64,000 nt of DNA, taken from Meconema thalassinum. Lineage: Eukaryota; Arthropoda; Insecta; Orthoptera; Tettigoniidae. This document shows positions 31,878 to 42,442 of this stretch, piece by piece. The notes under the pieces were generated by a model, which made no database searches, was not told the DNA's origin, and saw only the letters and a program-made list of their open reading frames with translations. The DNA lies in NCBI GenBank assembly GCA_946902985.2, contig OX336395.1, positions 289,349,065 to 289,413,064 of the forward strand, given 5' to 3'. Both the position numbers and the translations under genes were made by a program. Within the stretch, counting starts at the first letter, position 1; each line of letters begins with the position of its first letter.

Positions 31878-33410
31878 TGTAGCGTCAGCGAAAACTCGTA
31901 TTTCTCTTCCTGTTTGATGCATGTCCCGTGGGGTATCCAAGAATTCTGGTGTGAGCAAGCGCCTCGGCCAATAGGCCTCGTGTGAGAGAGTGTGCTTGGG
32001 GATGAACATGGGCCAGTTCATCACCCAGCACACCCAGCTCATGAAACCAGCTGCCTGCTGGGCATGTTTGTCCGAGTAATGCGGGATATCTCGAAGGATC
32101 TGTCGCACACGAATTTTAGTACCATGGCTCAGTAGTACACACTGTGCAGCAATGTTTATTGTTACTCCTAGATACTGCATAATTACTGTTGGTTGTAAAA
32201 CACTTTTCTTTTCGTTAATTGTCACGCCCACGACCACTTTGAGGAAAAGGAGCACTTCCTCGACTGGTATGTCCTGTCCATGGATAAGCCAGTCGTCGAG
32301 GTAACTAATCATTGACTAGCCTGGAAACTGTTCTGCTAGTAATTCACCAACTGCCTCCGCCCAGCGCTGCATGATGCTGGGCGCGAGCGCATGCCCCATG
32401 GGCAACCTTGTCCAACAGTAGTACTCACCCTTATAGTAGACTCCATAGGTGAAGATGTCCCGTTCTCTCAGCGGCAGGTGGTAGAACCCGCTTTTAAGAT
32501 CGATCTTGATTGCACAATGGTTCACTGGTATACTCGTCACTGCTTTAGCGGCACTTTTTAAGGAGAACTTAGGCTTCTGTATATAAGGTGTCCATGAAGA
32601 AAGGTCATATATCACTCGAGCATGCCCATTGGGCTTGGGCACCAAGAACAATGGGAAACAATAGAAAGGTTTAAACTTGTAGAGCATTCCATGTGTAACT
32701 AAATCGGTGATCACTGTGTCCATGAGTGGGGATGTCCGTGTTTTCCTGAACATAGGTGGTGCTCCCGTGGGCCTAGGGAGTGAGATTCCGTCCTTCAATA
32801 TGCGGGTGGCGTAGTTTCCCAATTCCGTATCGCAGTAAGGGATGGGCAAGGCTGCCTCCACTGCCGTGCTGACGTATGCTGTAGGTGGTGCTGGTTTTCT
32901 AGATGGTGGTTCCACTTGGAGTACTGGGAAGCCCTCTTCGTTCGTATGAATAGTACGTATGAGACGTGGGGGCTTATCCGGGTAACGAGGGTCGAACTCC
33001 CAGGTTTCCTCGTCGTCTGATGGAGTCTCGTCCTGATCCGGATCCAGTATATTGAGGTGCTGATCTTGTTGTGTGGCAGGTGTGCCTGCGTCTATCCCTA
33101 GAGTGCCAGGGTGCGTCACGTCCATGCCCTCGGAATCGCTGATGATGTCCCAGGGGGCGCTGTCCCATATTATCCAGTCGTTGTCTTGATCGTACCGACT
33201 GATGATGTTTTCAGGTAGGACAGGTTGAAGTTCTACAGGCTCCTCGTCTGGTACGTATTGTGACCAGAAGTCTCGTAACACTGACTGTAGATTCTGCGTA
33301 GCCGGGAGGTGAACGTAACTACAGGACGGCGTGGGTGACCGCTCCAGTCCTTCGCCGCGACCGTGCTCCGCCACTAGTCGCCGCCTCCGGCGGTGAGTTG
33401 GTCGACACAT
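31878..33410 (-). pseudogene. Polymerase N-terminal region and reverse transcriptase (copy with one stop, truncated in RNase H)
   Basis: Reading starts at the ATG at 33410 (MCRPTHRRRRRLV), followed by an acidic, low-complexity spacer of about 150 residues (DPDQDETPSDDEETWEF). The reverse transcriptase follows: FPLFLVPKPNGHARVIYDL, the FYHLPL block, RLPMGHALAPSIMQ, and the catalytic YLDDWL just after an in-frame TAG at about 32314. It continues to REIRVFADAT, where RNase H should go on, but here joins Gag leader sequence at 31877/31878. A terminal protein-like or spacer region before the reverse transcriptase and RNase H directly after it is the hepadnaviral order. DIRS-like elements are the main alternative. 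Confidence 0.65.
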
Positions 33411-33502
33411 TGTAGAATGTATGGGGCTGCTGTGGTGTCCCCGTCCGCTGCTAGAGATGTAACCAACTGACGGGTCCCCCCGGGCGCGGCCGCCTAATAT
33501 AC

Positions 33503-34472
33503 TCACGGCAGTGCCGCGCGTACATCGGCGAGCACGGCCCGGGAGGGCCCGTCAGCCGGATTCTCCAGCGAACGGACGGTTCGCCACGCGAGGGCAATCC
33601 CCCGCTCTGCTGCCAGCTTTATTAGTGATAAATACATAGGTAGAATATATACATTTCTATACAAGAGGGGTCCGCGACCCGATATAAGGGTATACCGGGC
33701 CACGGATGAATCAGTATATACAGCAATACATTGAGAAAATGGCACTTCTTCATCTTTAATAGTCCATATTGCGGCCATGATCGCCGCTGCCAGCTCCGAC
33801 TCGTTGATTGTAGCCTGCCACTGCTACGCCTGGGCCCAGGCCAAGTTGAACTCTGGTATGATGCCCGCGACGCTCCAGGGTGTAGCGTCAGCGAAAACTC
33901 GTATTTCTCTTCCTGTTTGATGCATGTCCCGTGGGGTATCCAAGAATTCTGGTGTGAGCAAGCGCCTCGGCCAATAGGCCTCGTGTGAGAGGGTGTGCTT
34001 GGGGATGAACATGGGCCAGTTCATCACCCAGCACACCCAGCTCATGAAACCAGCTGCCTGCTGGGCATGTTTGTCCGAGTAATGCGGGATATCTCGAAGG
34101 ATCTGTCGCACACGAATTTTAGTACCATGGCTCAGTAGTACACACTGTGCAGCAATGTTTATTGTTACTCCTAGATACTGCATAATTACTGTTGGTTGTA
34201 AAACACTTTTCTTTTCGTTAATTGTCACGCCCACGACCACTTTGAGGAAAAGGAGCACTTCCTCGACTGGTATGTCCTGTCCATGGATAAGCCAGTCGTC
34301 GAGGTAACTAATCATTGACAAGCCTGGAAACTGTTCTGCTAGTAATTCACCAACTGCCTCCGCCCAGCGCTGCATGATGCTGGGCGCGAGCGCATGCCCC
34401 ATGGGCAACCTTGTCCAACAGTAGTACTCACCCTTATAGTAGACTCCATAGGTGAAGATGTCCCGTTCTCTC
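33503..34472 (-). pseudogene. Reverse transcriptase C-terminal half plus RNase H, one in-frame stop
   Basis: Starting inside the reverse transcriptase (RERDIFTYGVYYKG), the frame passes LPMGHALAPSIMQRW and SMISYLDDWLI, then a connection region with TLSHEAYWPRR. RNase H follows: FADATPWSVAGIIPEF (first acidic residue), ESELAAAI (second), AVYTDSSVARYTL (third) and ENPADGPSRA (fourth), ending at 33503. A TAG at about 33821 interrupts the frame. The FADAT and NPAD-PSR boxes are, from my knowledge, the forms seen in hepadnaviral RNase H; DIRS and Ty3 RNase H domains usually read differently. The upstream truncation coincides with the edge of the insert. Confidence 0.7.
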
Positions 34473-34861
34473 GTGGCAAAACCCGGGGAAAAACACACTC
34501 AGGATAACTGCTGTCAGCACCGGGATTCAAACCTACGATATCCATACTTACCACAGCTGCCCTTGCAACGATGATGCACGTTTGACGAACGCGGCTACGC
34601 CACGGGGCGAAATGCTTGTAGAATTTGGCTTGACAACCTATAACCCCTCCCATTGGTCGATCCTGGCTACGTTACTGCACACAACTACAATCATCACAGC
34701 AATACAGGTTTCCAGACAGCTTCAACACACTCCCAACTACACGGGGCTGATGAACAAGGTGTCTCAAGCCCCTCAAATGAATTGACAACAACTCTACAAG
34801 TATTTCCATTTCTCTATGAGATATTATTACACAAGAAAAGTTTCATGTATTTTGATCCCGA
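34473..34861. mobile_element. SINE-like fragment with CAGTAACGTAGCCAGG-type terminus and GGGGCTGATGA tail
   Basis: 34473-34677 is the inverted match of 24464-24665 and ends at the terminus complementary to CAGTAACGTAGCCAGG. The following ~110 bp (ACTACACGGGGCTGATGAAC, then CAAGCCCCTCAAATGAATTG) resemble the tails at 41660-41720 and, inverted, 58010-58070. It lies between the retroelement insert and the right arm. Confidence 0.5.
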
Positions 34862-37800
34862 ATTTTTCGAGTAATACAATATGCTCAAAAGACAAAAACA
34901 AATCAGTTTAAAAAAATTAAGTTAATTTTTGACTAAAATGTCTCACCTCAATGGTAAATTTAGAACATTCCTGTTCCTCTGACAGGAACAAAATAAACTC
35001 AAATACGGAATATCTCTGCTACCAACATGAAGACTGCGTATCTCTCAACAGGAGAAATTATTTACCGAGGTCCTTTCACGATGTATCATGTTGATTTATG
35101 AGTAATTCAATACCGATACTCTTTTTTATGTTTATTCAGTTTTTCCAACAAGATTCTGTGATTTATATTGCAATTAGCCCTGAATGCCTAAAGTATCATT
35201 TCCGAAGATTTTTGACACCTACCAAGGTCCTTCTTACCTTACAAATGCTACCTGCAGCCGGAAAAAGGTCTAATTGCTTACACTACTCAGGCGACAAATT
35301 TCACACATTCGTAACTGGGAGATAACCGTAATTCGGGGAATTCTCTCCCGTCAATAAAAGGAAAGTGCTAATATTGCCTCGCTGCGTGGGATTGAAAGTT
35401 ATTTGGCGCTAGCCTCAGTTTGAAATAAGCTATAAGTTAGTTCGCGGGGGAAAAGTTAGATTGGCAACTCTGGGAGGGCGGAGTTGTATTACCACCGTCT
35501 AAAATACACAGTCACGAAGCTCGCTGCGTTACGAAATTGCATCCTCTTTGTAGATGAAGCCACACTAGCACTCGCGGCGGCCAGCAAGCTGACAACTGCC
35601 TTGAGCACGATATTCGCGGTACAGATGATTTCACTTTTGCAAGGGTTTTTTAAATTTTAACTCACCTGAGTGATTATTTCCATTGTAAACATAAGTCAGG
35701 TTAAATCACCAACTACTACAGAAAAAAGCCACAATGTTGATATACTGTGCACTTTTAATTCATAGAAACATAAACAGAATGCTGTGTTTTTATTAGTTCA
35801 GTCCTCTGTAAGTATCCCTAGGTAGAGTTGTATGACGTATTTAATGAGTCTTACGTAGAATTCATAGTCCATACTAGTTATAAATTCATGTATTTGTTTT
35901 AATGATAGTCGCTGGCATCTCTACGTTAAACCAAGTCTACGATTCCCGGATGTATCGGGTAATCTTTAAATCCACTGAATGGATTTTGATGCGGTTTTCA
36001 CCACTCAGTAAATAATTTCTCGAGGAAGGTTTCTGTAGGAAAACATTCATTTATGACCAAAGGAAGCCGAGCAGTAACGATTTCAGTGAATCGTGTCGAA
36101 GGAAAACCTGCCGTCCGTGTGCCTTTTAAGCTCACGCTGGGTAAACCATTAACAATATCCATATACTATGAGTGTAAGAATTGGTTAGCATGAAAAGTTC
36201 TACAATGAAATCCGCGACAGCATATCTTTATCTTTAATTCATCGCCAACTATAAGTGATTTTACGTTTTAATTTCTTCCAACAATCTCCATTCAGTGGAA
36301 ATTTAAATTACTAGCTTCGGAGCGAGTTTACGAGCTAGCGAGCGAGCCCATCACCCTAGCTTCGGCCAGCATTAACTGTTGAGTCGTGTCGAGTTAAGAC
36401 TTCAGAGAAGAGTAGACTATAAGTGTTTGGAGATTCGCTGTTCTCCTCGGCTTTTCTGAATTGCGTCTGAGACCTACCGTCCGTGCGCCTTTTAAGCTTA
36501 TGCTGAGTAACCCCTTTAAGATACCAGGCGAAGATACCAGATAGTATGGGTATAATATAATAACAAATTCCTAACCATATCAAAAGCTAGTTATTCCGTA
36601 AAATTGAATAATATTATAGTTAATTAGTAAAAATACCAGTGTGATTTGTGAAACGAAAAGTATAAAAAGATCTTAAGGTCTTAAATGACTCAATTGTAGG
36701 TACTGTGTATCTTTTCTGTGGGTTTGAAACCTTTCATTCCTGAATTGACAAAATAATACAATACCAATTTTACAAAATATCGGCAAAAACAATTGTGTAC
36801 CGTACCTTCACAGCAGCCATGTGGGAGACCAGGTATTTCATAAGAGAATTAACAAACAGTGTAGGACTACCACATCCAAGTTTGGGAGCATTATCCTGAC
36901 GACATAAATTGGCTTGCTTCCAAAGGATTCAAGAATAAGTTTATATTATTGTACAAAATCTTTATTCAATAAATCAGCGCTCTGACTCTTAAAAAGCGAT
37001 TTTCTACATCTGAAAATTAAAATGTCGGCACGCGTTTGAGATGACATCTTTTACGTTTACTTAGCCTACCGTATGTCTTAATTTTCAAAATGCATAGATA
37101 TTTATAATTGATTTGCAGCCAATGACCGTAGAAGGGCATTTCACATGAACGCCCGTAGGTTCCCCAATTTCAATGTCAAGTAGTTCCAACTTAAGCTACC
37201 AGACGCCACTGCCACTGAAACCCAACGGCAAACGTTGGAACTTGATAGAGCGTGTCTAACCCAATAACCTACAAATTTTGGCTACACACTACCAATTGTA
37301 GTTGCAAGTCCTTTTACGTACCATAAATCTATGACATGGGCCCGACGACTTCGACTGGGTTTGAACCCGCGATCTTGGGCATAGCAGTTCAGCATGCTAC
37401 CGACTATGCCACAAAGCCATGCATAGATATCCTACCGAGACATGCTTCTGATTTATAACCGACTGGCTCCGTGGCTCAGCGGTAACGTTCTCCCTGCTGT
37501 TCCCAAGGTTGCAGGATCTAATCCTGGCGCAGTCAGCTCGCATTTAAGGGTGCATAAATGCGAGGGAACCGAATCTGTAGATTTACTGGCACGTTAAAGA
37601 TCCCCTTAAGGGCAAAACTTCGGCACCCCCGTGTCTCTAAAACCCACAGTAGTTAAAAGGGACCTAAAACCAATAACATTATTATTGATTTATAACCAGT
37701 TAAAGACCTAGTTCCGTTGTTTGATTGAAAAGCTTTATTATACTTTCCATTGCATATCCCAATTAATTGGGGTCGCCGGAGCCAATCAGGCTTATTTTGG

Positions 37801-38717
37801 TTTTGGCCGGGGATTTAAGGCCGGATGTCCTTCCTGACGCCACGTAATTTTTCGGGTGAAAATTCCACCCCACTGTCACCGGGATTGGAACTCCGGCCGT
37901 CCGGGTGATTGAAGAGCAGCTAAGCCACTGCACCATCACGCTTCCCTTGAAAAGCTTTATAATACTAGCCTAAACTCCATAGCTCAAATCTTACCTTTTA
38001 GGGTCCTTTGGAGACTCGGGTGTCGTCTTGCAATTTGAACAGTCTGACTTCTCAGCCGGTCAACACGAATACATCCAATTAGATTGGTCGAGGAGTGACA
38101 ATTAATTTCCCTGTGTAATTCATAATACAATAATTATTTATACATTTAATAAAACGCTTCTCATACGACTCCTACCCTCAATGTGAGAAGTGTTTTATTA
38201 AGTATATATACGATTCATGTATTTTTATTTCATGCGTTTGGAGATAAATTGCCACTGCCCTCCAAATCTAATTGGGTACCGTACACTCGTGTTGACCGAC
38301 TGAAAAGCGATCATATAGGTTACTTATCAACACTGAAATATTGCGTCTAATATTAGATCTGTTTATTGAACTGCACATCTCCTCTTGTAAAGCACATGTT
38401 AAATTAATGATATAACCTTTACACAGAGCTCACATACAGTAAATCCAGCAACAATTACATACACCAACATAGCGCAGTCGGCACATTCTTGCTGGCTGCA
38501 TGAGAGCATTATTGTCTGGTGGTAGAAAAATATGAGCGGTCTGTAAGTAGACTGTGGTTATACGTTGTCATGATGACGTGTGTAGCCACAAATGGGGACC
38601 CGGGCCGAAAGACGACAAGAGTACATCACCACAGACACAAATCACAACCTGCCGATTTTCCAATGGGGGGCGGGGGGTTCTATCCCCCCTAACCCCCCCC
38701 CCTTGGCTATGCCACTG
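34862..38717 (-). repeat. Right arm of giant inverted repeat
   Basis: It is the reverse complement of 24758-28810 and ends at CCACTG (38717), the mate of the left CAGTGG end. It includes the same SINEs (37459-37690 family A on the plus strand, 37720-37960 family B on the minus strand) and the same CCGTCCGTGCGCC-containing repeat. I see no gene in it. No clear target-site duplication is visible outside the two ends. Confidence 0.85.
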
Positions 38718-39284
38718 CTAGTGTCTTAATTATTGCCATTATAGGATCGTTGCATAATGTACTATTTCGTACCTTTGTCAACGATACCACCGGCACAGAG
38801 AGGATTTTCCGTAATGCCCTAGTGGAGGGTACGGTAATTGGTGTGTTGAGATGTTTTACGAGTGCCAAGAACAAAATTCTGATGTAATTTTGGGTGATAT
38901 ACCGTATGGTTCAATAGCAGATCCATGTATAGAGCGTCTCTACCTTAAAAGACAGTACGCATTAAATGGAGCGCGCTGATGCCAGATCTGCTGCCGGGCA
39001 CATGATGTACCATAACCCGTATGCAGGCGTGCTTTTACGCAAAACTCGGGAACTTTCGAAAATATTTGTTTGTTGTATATAACTGTACCTCATGCCTTGA
39101 AGCGAACGACGGTACAATATTTAGATATGATACACCGAAGCTCAGAGCGCGATTTTAATGCACACATTATAATAATTCAAAATTTCGTTATTCATGAATA
39201 TGATAATATTATAACATGATAATATTACATTTTCACTAATATCATAGGTTATAATAAATTATAATATGACATGTAATAATAATA
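38718..39284. other. No gene recognised
   Basis: AT-rich sequence with TAATATTA-type runs near 39190-39300. Nothing is recognisable. Confidence 0.4.
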
Positions 39285-39655
39285 TTAATAATAATATATA
39301 TTGTGGTCCACGTAATGTACCCAATTTTGTGTGGTCAAGTGGTGTGCAGTCGAAATTAAATTATTCATTTCTTGTTTTTTGAATGAGACGTTGTTCAATT
39401 TTATACAGTTCTTCACTTGCGCCCATACCATTTCGATGGGGATAAGTTCACTGTGGTGTTCACTGGTGTGGTATGGTGGCAAGCAAGGAACATTTATCTG
39501 CTGTGATAGCCTACATTGTCTATTACTAGGATAGATCCTTCGGGACTATTGGGAAACAATTGCCCGGCGAACCACTTTTCGTACACTTCACCTGTCATTT
39601 CGTCGTGGGTGTCTGCCGTGTTCTTTTGGCACAGAAACGTTAACTCTGCACCATT
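39285..39655 (-). pseudogene. IS630/Tc1-type transposase fragment (C-terminal DDE region)
   Basis: Minus-strand pieces in order: LTFLCQKNTADTHDEM, EVYEKWFAGQLFPNSP, ILVIDNVGYHS (second catalytic Asp, about 39519), then after a stop/frameshift ELIPIEMVWAQVKN (third acidic residue, about 39435) and a helical tail ending at 39285. The spacing matches the DDE_3 domain of arthropod IS630/Tc1/mariner relatives. The N-terminal DNA-binding part is missing and the frame is broken, so it is a remnant. Confidence 0.7.
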
Positions 39656-39659
39656 AACG

Positions 39660-39893
39660 AACCCTTTTTCATTCCCGGGACGAACAAAGGTAAACCAAGG
39701 AAACCACTTCGAGGATGGCTGAAGTAGGAATCGAACCCGCCTCTTCTCAGTTTTGTCTCATGACGTTGAGTACACCCCGTTCCAGCCCTCAGACCAGAAT
39801 TAAATTTCTTGAAAGAGCCGGGATTCAAACCCGGGCCTCCACGGTGACAGCTCAGCGACAGCCAAGAATGCTAGCCACTACGCAACGAGGCGG
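39660..39893 (-). mobile_element. tRNA-derived SINE, minus strand
   Basis: On the minus strand the head reads GTTGCGTAGTGGCTAGC (box A) and GGGTTTGAATCCCGG (box B). The tail contacts the transposase remnant. It is a different family from A and B. Confidence 0.6.
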
Positions 39894-41169
39894 ACAATTT
39901 ACAAAAAACACAAGCTCCACTTCATTTCACAGTTGAACTTCGCCTACCCTCCATAAAACGCAGTCGGGGATATACGCGTCACCTGAGTAAACAAACGTTC
40001 GCTGCGTCAGCGCTGCGCTGGGCGGGAGGACTACGCCAAGTGCGATAACTTATGAATGCTATCTGATATCGAGCTCTGGTTTGTTTTGAAAACTATTTCA
40101 GACGTTAATGAACATTTCTTCTCGCTTAGTCACCAACGTAAAATCAACAGCAAAAAAGTATCACGCTACGCAACTTTTCTATGGCACCATCCCAGATTTT
40201 TCAAATAACGTTTAAGAAAAAAATCATAACTTTCTTATTATGAAAATAAATACTGCCCTGAAAAATAGGGCATCTTCTACCAACATCAGGCAATCTAAAA
40301 ATGAATTATTGATGTATTGCGATCATTAGTTCATTATCTATGGCGTAATAAGTTTTATATCTGCAAAAATATAGATTCGCGCTAAAATATCGTAATTGTG
40401 AAAATTGGGCCATGTGTTAATTAATTATGGCTTTTATTTTTACATCATCATAAAGAGCGGAAAATTCTCTATCAGACCACGCAAACATTTTCTTAGTTTT
40501 GCCACTTTCAATAATTAGAAAATGGCAACATCGCCGAGGTAGAAGAGGACGAAGTGAATTGCAGGACATAGGAGTGCGAGTGAGAGGCAAATACTACATT
40601 TAATTCCATACTGTCTTTTAAGGTAGAGACGCACTTTTTTTCATAGGCCACGTATTTCAAATGTTGTAACTAGAAAGAGACTTCAGACGATAATTATAGT
40701 CTACTGTTATACATGGTTTTATGAGTGGGTTGGAAATGGATAAATACATTTTTCAGTCACTTCCCTAATAAATGTTCAATAAGGGAATTTAATGTTCGTA
40801 GTTTCAACTCGACGTATGGTATTGTAACACAAGGATGAAATTTCGTGTTGTGACTTCTTCAAGTCTGTTGATGACGACTGATGATAACATTTTCCCCGCC
40901 CATTCTTTCACAATGCAGGGCCAGTCTAAGTAGATTTGCCGACCTGCAATTCTCTCGAAAATACTTGAATCACTGCCGGCTGGATCGCACCCCTCCTGGC
41001 CGATTTAAACTGCCTGCCCATTCAACGATTAGAGCATTGGTTTGAGCTTACAACCTCGTTTCTAAATAAAGGCGCTAGGAAGCAGCACCAAGTCACTGTG
41101 GAAGACATAATTTTTGTATGGATGTTAATGGCGAAGTTGTGTTTGGAATGTATTCTAAATGATTTTATA
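39894..41169. other. No gene recognised
   Basis: Mixed AT-rich sequence. I see no ORF or repeat that I can name. Confidence 0.4.
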
Positions 41170-41300
41170 ATGCTGTACTGCTGCGTTCCCTTTTGTAAAT
41201 CAGAACAGGGCAAGTTAGAATACCGGGGAATCTCATTTCATGAGATACCATCGGACAATTACCTGCGTGAGATGTGGTTACGTGCAATTACCAGAGAAGG
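41170..41300 (+). CDS. THAP-domain first exon (partial)
   Basis: From the ATG at 41170 the peptide MLYCCVPFCKSEQGKL continues to SFHEIPSDNYLREMWLRAI. This is the first half of a THAP zinc finger: the first Cys pair in CCVPFC, the FHEIP turn and the R-x-x-WL-x-AI helix. THAP domains bind DNA in host regulators and in P-element-type transposases. A possible donor (GAGAAG/GTGACG) follows at about 41299. Beyond it the DNA runs straight into an AAATAAGT-type microsatellite, so the second Cys/His pair is not adjacent and the gene may be truncated. Confidence 0.6.
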
Positions 41301-41310
41301 TGACGAAGAG

Positions 41311-41600
41311 GAAGCAAATAAATAAATACATAAATGAATGAATGATTGAGTGAGTAAATACGTGAGTCAATAAATATGTAAGTAAATTAGAAAATAAACA
41401 ATTAAATAAATAAATGTGTAAGTAAACACATAAGTAAATAAATAAGCAAATAAATAAGTAAATAAATAAGTAAATAAAATTAAAGAAATAAATTTGTAAG
41501 TAAATAAATAAGTAAATAAAAGAATAAGTAAATAAATATGTAAGTAAATCAACAAATAAGTAAATAAATAGGTAAATGGATAAACAATCGGTCCAAAAAA
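41311..41600. repeat. Degenerate (AAATAAGT)n-type microsatellite
   Basis: About 290 bp of AAATAAATAAGTAAAT-like units. Long Tyr/Leu/Phe-rich ORFs on the minus strand are artefacts of the repeat. A SINE-type tail (41650-41712, TGGGGCTACATGACC and AAGCCCCCAAATAAAT) follows. Confidence 0.9.
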
Positions 41601-42442
41601 ATCTGTAAAAATGTATAATACAGCCATCACAATAAGACGGATTATCAGAAAAATTCAACTCACACCCAAGTACATGGGGCTACATGACCACGATGTCACA
41701 AAGCCCCCAAATAAATCAACATCCCATTTTTCGTGGGCCGGAGGCATTTCTTTTCCCTGTCTTTTATTGTCCGTATTCTTTTCATCTCGCCATGTAGACT
41801 ATGTAAGTTAGATTTAAGTCAGTTGGAAGTTTAGTAGTTGTATTTTTATTATTATCTGCATAATTACGGGAAAATGAGCAAGACATTTCGGCCCTTCAAA
41901 ACTATCACCTCCACCACCATGTATTTTTGCTTTACTTTATACTGAAAATTTGCCCGTGAGTATGTGCCTGAATACATTTACATGATTGAATAACAAAAGA
42001 ACGAACTTAGTGTAATGTTTTCACGTCCGTCAATCTCGATATTAAGCCTCCAAACTTAACAATCCTACGTTTCAGTTATCTTGTCCTTTCAAAAGCCGCG
42101 GCGATCTCAGTGGGATAGTGCTGCAACCTACCGGTTAATTAATATATAATCTTGTACGCCTGTGAGTGTTGAATGTGCAGGCAGTTTAAATCAGCAAGCC
42201 GGCAGTGACTTGAATGTTGAACTTGAAGGGCGTGATTTAGTATGCTCGATAATTAACTTAGAATGATAGCGTCAATGTCCTTTCAAACCTAAACGTAGGC
42301 TAATCATTAGAAAACAAATTTCTACTCAAGAACACAAAAGAATATAAATGACAGTTGTGTAGCCTACTTACATGTAGTAGGATGCTGTTCTTGACTTTGG
42401 AAGAATTGAGAACTTGCGAAACAACACTAATGTAATTAGATA

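Larger units (their letters stand above)
28811..34472 (-). mobile_element. Retroelement insert with hepadnavirus-like polymerase; mosaic of partial tandem copies
   Basis: All coding parts read on the minus strand. From high to low coordinates they are: reverse transcriptase plus RNase H (34472-33503); N-terminal polymerase region plus reverse transcriptase up to the RNase H start (33503-31878); Gag/core plus 3' part (31877-30617); a second Gag/core plus 3' part and promoter (30616-29177); and a reverse-transcriptase fragment (29176-28811). Segments 31878-32469 and 33881-34472 are near-identical direct repeats (offset 2003 bp), as are 29281-30537 and 30620-31876 (offset 1339 bp). No integrase, protease, tyrosine recombinase or zinc knuckle is visible. 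The two outer ends correspond to positions 32486 and 32469 of the internal copy, only about 15 bp apart. The copies look about 99 percent identical, much less diverged than the flanking arms, so the insert is probably younger. Confidence 0.75.

Noticed and set aside
33410..33506. Start of the polymerase ORF at 33506
   Set aside because: The codon at 33506 is GTG, directly following the RNase H stop of the previous copy. The first ATG in frame is at 33410.
28811..34472. Calling the central retroelement a DIRS-type element because of YLDDWL
   Set aside because: YLDDWL also fits DIRS, but there is no tyrosine recombinase and the RNase H boxes (FADAT, NPAD-PSR) fit hepadnaviral forms better. I keep DIRS as the main alternative, not the call.
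41278..41658. Tyr/Leu/Phe-rich ORFs resembling membrane proteins
   Set aside because: They are translations of the AAATAAGT microsatellite, not genes.
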